A stretch of 7,729 nucleotides of DNA from Allobrachymonas sp. Lineage in GTDB: Bacteria > Pseudomonadota > Gammaproteobacteria > Burkholderiales > Burkholderiaceae_C. The stretch lies in contig JAAUOI010000138.1 of NCBI GenBank assembly GCA_012036375.1, positions 1 to 7,729 on the forward strand. The letters run 5' to 3'. The first letter of the stretch is position 1; the number at the start of each line of letters is the position of its first letter. The translations under genes were made by a program, and so were the position numbers. The notes under the pieces were generated by a model. It did not search any database, was not told where the DNA came from, and saw only the letters and a list, made by a program, of their open reading frames with translations. Shown here piece after piece: positions 6,054 through 7,729 of this stretch.

Positions 6054-7337
6054 TTACACCAGATTCTCCATCACGCGGCGGTAGATGTTTTTCAGGGGCT
6101 CGATGTCTGCCAGGCAAACATGCTCATTGATTTTGTGAATGGTGGCGTTCGGCGGGCCCAGTTCAATCACTTGCTCGCAGATTTGCGCGATGAAGCGGCC
6201 GTCGCTGGTGCCGCCCGTGGTGGACAGCTCGGTGGACAGGCCGGTTTCATCTTGGATGGCTTGGCGCACGGCGGCGATCAGGCTGCCTTGGCCTTCTTTG
6301 ACGGGGGTGAGGAAGGGTAGGCCGCCAATCGTCCAGCTTAGGTCGAAATCTTTGGCCTCTAAGCCATTGGCCAGCAAGGTGTCGATGACGCGCTTTTGCA
6401 AATTCTCAGCTGTAGATTCGGTGCAAAAGCGGAAGTTGAAATCGATCACCACAGTGCCGGGAATCACGTTGCTCGCGCCGGTGCCGCCGTGGATGTTGCT
6501 GATTTGCCAGCTGGTGGGGGGAAAGTACTGATTCCCCTTATCCCATTCGATTGTTGTTAAGGCAGCAAGCGCAGGCGCTGCCATGTGGATGGGATTGCGA
6601 GCGAGCTGGGGGTAGGCGATATGGCCTTGGATGCCTTTGATGGTGAGCTTGCCGCTCATAGTGCCGCGTCGACCGTTTTTGATCATATCGCCAGTTTGTT
6701 TGACGCTGGTGGGCTCGCCAACGATGCACATATCGATCTTTTCGCCACGCGCCTTCAGCCATTCGCAGACTTTGACCGTGCCATCAAGCGCCGGACCTTC
6801 TTCATCACTGGTCAGTAAAAATGCGATATTGAGCGGCGCATCGGGCTGCAGGGCAACGAATTCCTCACAAGCCACCACCATCGCAGCCAGCGAGGTTTTC
6901 ATGTCGCTCGCGCCACGGCCAAACAATTTTCCGTCTCGATGCGTGGGGACGAACGGTGGGCTATCCCATTGATCGAGAGGGCCAGTGGGGACGACATCAG
7001 TGTGACCGGCAAAGACCAAAGTTGGCACAGATGCTGAAGCATTCGATGCTACTAAATCAATAGCACTTCGCGCATATTCTATGCCGGCTAGAGACTGATT
7101 TTGCTTAAAAAATGCGGATTTTGAGGCAATGCGCTTCGCCCACAAGTTACGCACGCGAAACGTCTGGGGGCCGCTGTCGATGAAGTGGCAGTCAAAGCCC
7201 AGTGGCTTCAATCGCGCGGCGATGATGTCCATGCACTGCGCATCATGTGGTGTGGTGCTGTCTTGCGCAATCAGCTGCTCGGCCAAGCGCAGTGTGGCCA
7301 AGGTGTCGGCGCTGGGAGTAGGCGAGGGCGCATTCAT
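6054..7337 (-). CDS. dapE: Succinyl-diaminopimelate desuccinylase, with extra internal segment
   Basis: DapE hydrolyses N-succinyl-LL-2,6-diaminopimelate to LL-diaminopimelate and succinate in the lysine and peptidoglycan precursor pathway; it is a cytoplasmic di-zinc M20 enzyme. Metal ligands and catalytic residues are visible: GHTDVVPTGP (H112), GRGASDMKTS (D145, bridging), LLTSDEEGPA (E179 general base, E180), CIVGEPT (E208) and NATIHKINEH (H401). The dimerisation/lid region contains KGIQGHIAYP. At 427 residues it is longer than the usual roughly 375-390. The excess is mainly at about 69-105, between RVRNLWA and PTLVFAGHTD, where most family members have only a few residues. That segment is encoded by AT-rich, palindromic DNA (7025-7130) and keeps frame. 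The ATG at 7337 overlaps the fbp stop as ATGA and has AGGAG eight bases upstream (7350-7346), so translation is coupled to fbp and well primed. Confidence 0.95.
   Translation of the reverse strand: MNAPSPTPSADTLATLRLAEQLIAQDSTTPHDAQCMDIIAARLKPLGFDCHFIDSGPQTFRVRNLWAKRIASKSAFFKQNQSLAGIEYARSAIDLVASNASASVPTLVFAGHTDVVPTGPLDQWDSPPFVPTHRDGKLFGRGASDMKTSLAAMVVACEEFVALQPDAPLNIAFLLTSDEEGPALDGTVKVCEWLKARGEKIDMCIVGEPTSVKQTGDMIKNGRRGTMSGKLTIKGIQGHIAYPQLARNPIHMAAPALAALTTIEWDKGNQYFPPTSWQISNIHGGTGASNVIPGTVVIDFNFRFCTESTAENLQKRVIDTLLANGLEAKDFDLSWTIGGLPFLTPVKEGQGSLIAAVRQAIQDETGLSTELSTTGGTSDGRFIAQICEQVIELGPPNATIHKINEHVCLADIEPLKNIYRRVMENLV
7028..7127 (-). repeat. Palindromic repeat-like insertion inside dapE, in frame
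   Basis: This stretch is markedly more AT-rich than the rest of dapE and encodes residues about 71-104, which have no counterpart in most DapE proteins. It contains a perfect 5-bp hairpin GCATA-TTC-TATGC (7072-7084) and a 6-bp hairpin with one wobble, GCTACT-AAATC-AATAGC (7048-7064). On minus the order is AAAATC, CTCTAGC, the central hairpin and then the GCTATT/AGTAGC hairpin. From memory this resembles short dispersed repeats common in Comamonadaceae genomes that carry CTCTAGCGCTTAT-like arms; that comparison is not verified here. No stop codon interrupts it. Confidence 0.5.
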
Positions 7338-7729
7338 GCGGGACGCTCCTGCGGCGTTTGGTGATACTGCGTGACGCGATCCACCTCGTTTTTGCTCCCC
7401 AGCATCACGCTCACCCGCTCGTGCAGCTTGCTGGGCTCAATATCCAATATGCGCTGCTGACCATTGGTGGCCGCGCCGCCAGCTTGCTCGACCAGCCAGC
7501 TCATGGGGTTGGCTTCGTACATGAGTCGTAATTTTCCAGCCTTCTCGGGCTCGCGCTTGTCCCACGGATACATGAACACACCGCCGCGCGTCAAGATGCG
7601 GTGCACATCGGCCACCATCGCCGCCACCCAGCGCATGTTGAAATCTTTGCCGCGCGGGCCGTCTTTGCCTGCCAGGCATTCGTCAATGTAGCGGCGCACG
7701 GGTGGTGCCCAGTGGCGCATATTGCTCAT
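7334..7729 (-). CDS. fbp: Fructose-1,6-bisphosphatase class I, C-terminal part (5' end outside window)
   Basis: Class I fructose-1,6-bisphosphatase hydrolyses fructose 1,6-bisphosphate to fructose 6-phosphate in gluconeogenesis and, in autotrophs, the Calvin cycle. The 131 residues in the window are the C-terminal part of a protein of roughly 330 residues; the methionine at the edge belongs to the internal MSNMRHW and is not the start. Visible family features are GGVFMYPWDKRE, KLRLMYEANPMSWLVEQAGG (containing the lysine that binds the substrate phosphate and the glutamate metal ligand, here K66 and E72 of the fragment), GQQRILDIEPSKLHERVSV and LGSKNEV. The stop TGA (7336-7334) overlaps the dapE ATG, so the two are translationally coupled. 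Confidence 0.95.
   Translation of the reverse strand: MSNMRHWAPPVRRYIDECLAGKDGPRGKDFNMRWVAAMVADVHRILTRGGVFMYPWDKREPEKAGKLRLMYEANPMSWLVEQAGGAATNGQQRILDIEPSKLHERVSVMLGSKNEVDRVTQYHQTPQERPA

Noticed and set aside
1..7729. CRISPR array, tRNA/rRNA genes, transposase or integrase
   Set aside because: No regularly spaced repeats, no cloverleaf or rRNA-like segments and no recombinase motifs were seen on either strand.

Overview
The window looks like chromosomal DNA of a betaproteobacterium in Burkholderiales, most likely Comamonadaceae. The evidence is the character of the DapE and fructose-bisphosphatase sequences, the GC-rich codon use, and a short palindromic repeat-like insert in dapE of a type I associate with that family. 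The family assignment is inference; no search was run.

Layout, left to right. At the left edge (1-238, minus) is the start of an exported protein of unknown function. An AT-rich stretch follows, then a plus-strand AbiE-type toxin-antitoxin/abortive-infection pair (abiEi antitoxin, abiEii nucleotidyltransferase toxin, 516-2171). The AbiE region sits between two exact copies of the 19-bp sequence ACTCATCCATTTGGACGAG (295-313 and 2171-2189), and the right copy begins on the last base of the abiEii stop codon. Next, also on plus, is a two-component pair: a NarL/FixJ-type response regulator (about 2284-3020) overlapping by one base a six-TM hybrid histidine kinase with a C-terminal receiver (3020-4912). 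From the right edge, reading leftward on minus, lie fbp (3' end only), dapE, a BrnT/BrnA toxin-antitoxin pair and a small MioC-like flavodoxin. Three of the four junctions here overlap: fbp/dapE and brnA/flavodoxin by ATGA, and brnT/brnA by 17 bases. The two halves converge at 4912/4919 with only six bases between stop codons.

Each of the four plus-strand genes carries at least one apparent single-base frameshift: one in abiEi, one in abiEii, one in the regulator and two that cancel in the kinase. The complete minus-strand genes are intact. In each case the family reading resumes cleanly in the next frame, so either the DNA sequence has indel errors here or this block is decaying. Gene extents below are given across the frameshift, with the open parts stated.

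The most interesting reading is that an AbiE module was inserted between a divergently arranged exported-protein gene and the regulator/kinase operon. The near-palindromic 19-bp repeat would be either the duplicated insertion target or an operator of the adjacent regulator, and possibly both. A second toxin-antitoxin pair (BrnTA) is wedged between dapE and the flavodoxin, making two such modules in under 6 kb beside otherwise ordinary metabolic genes.
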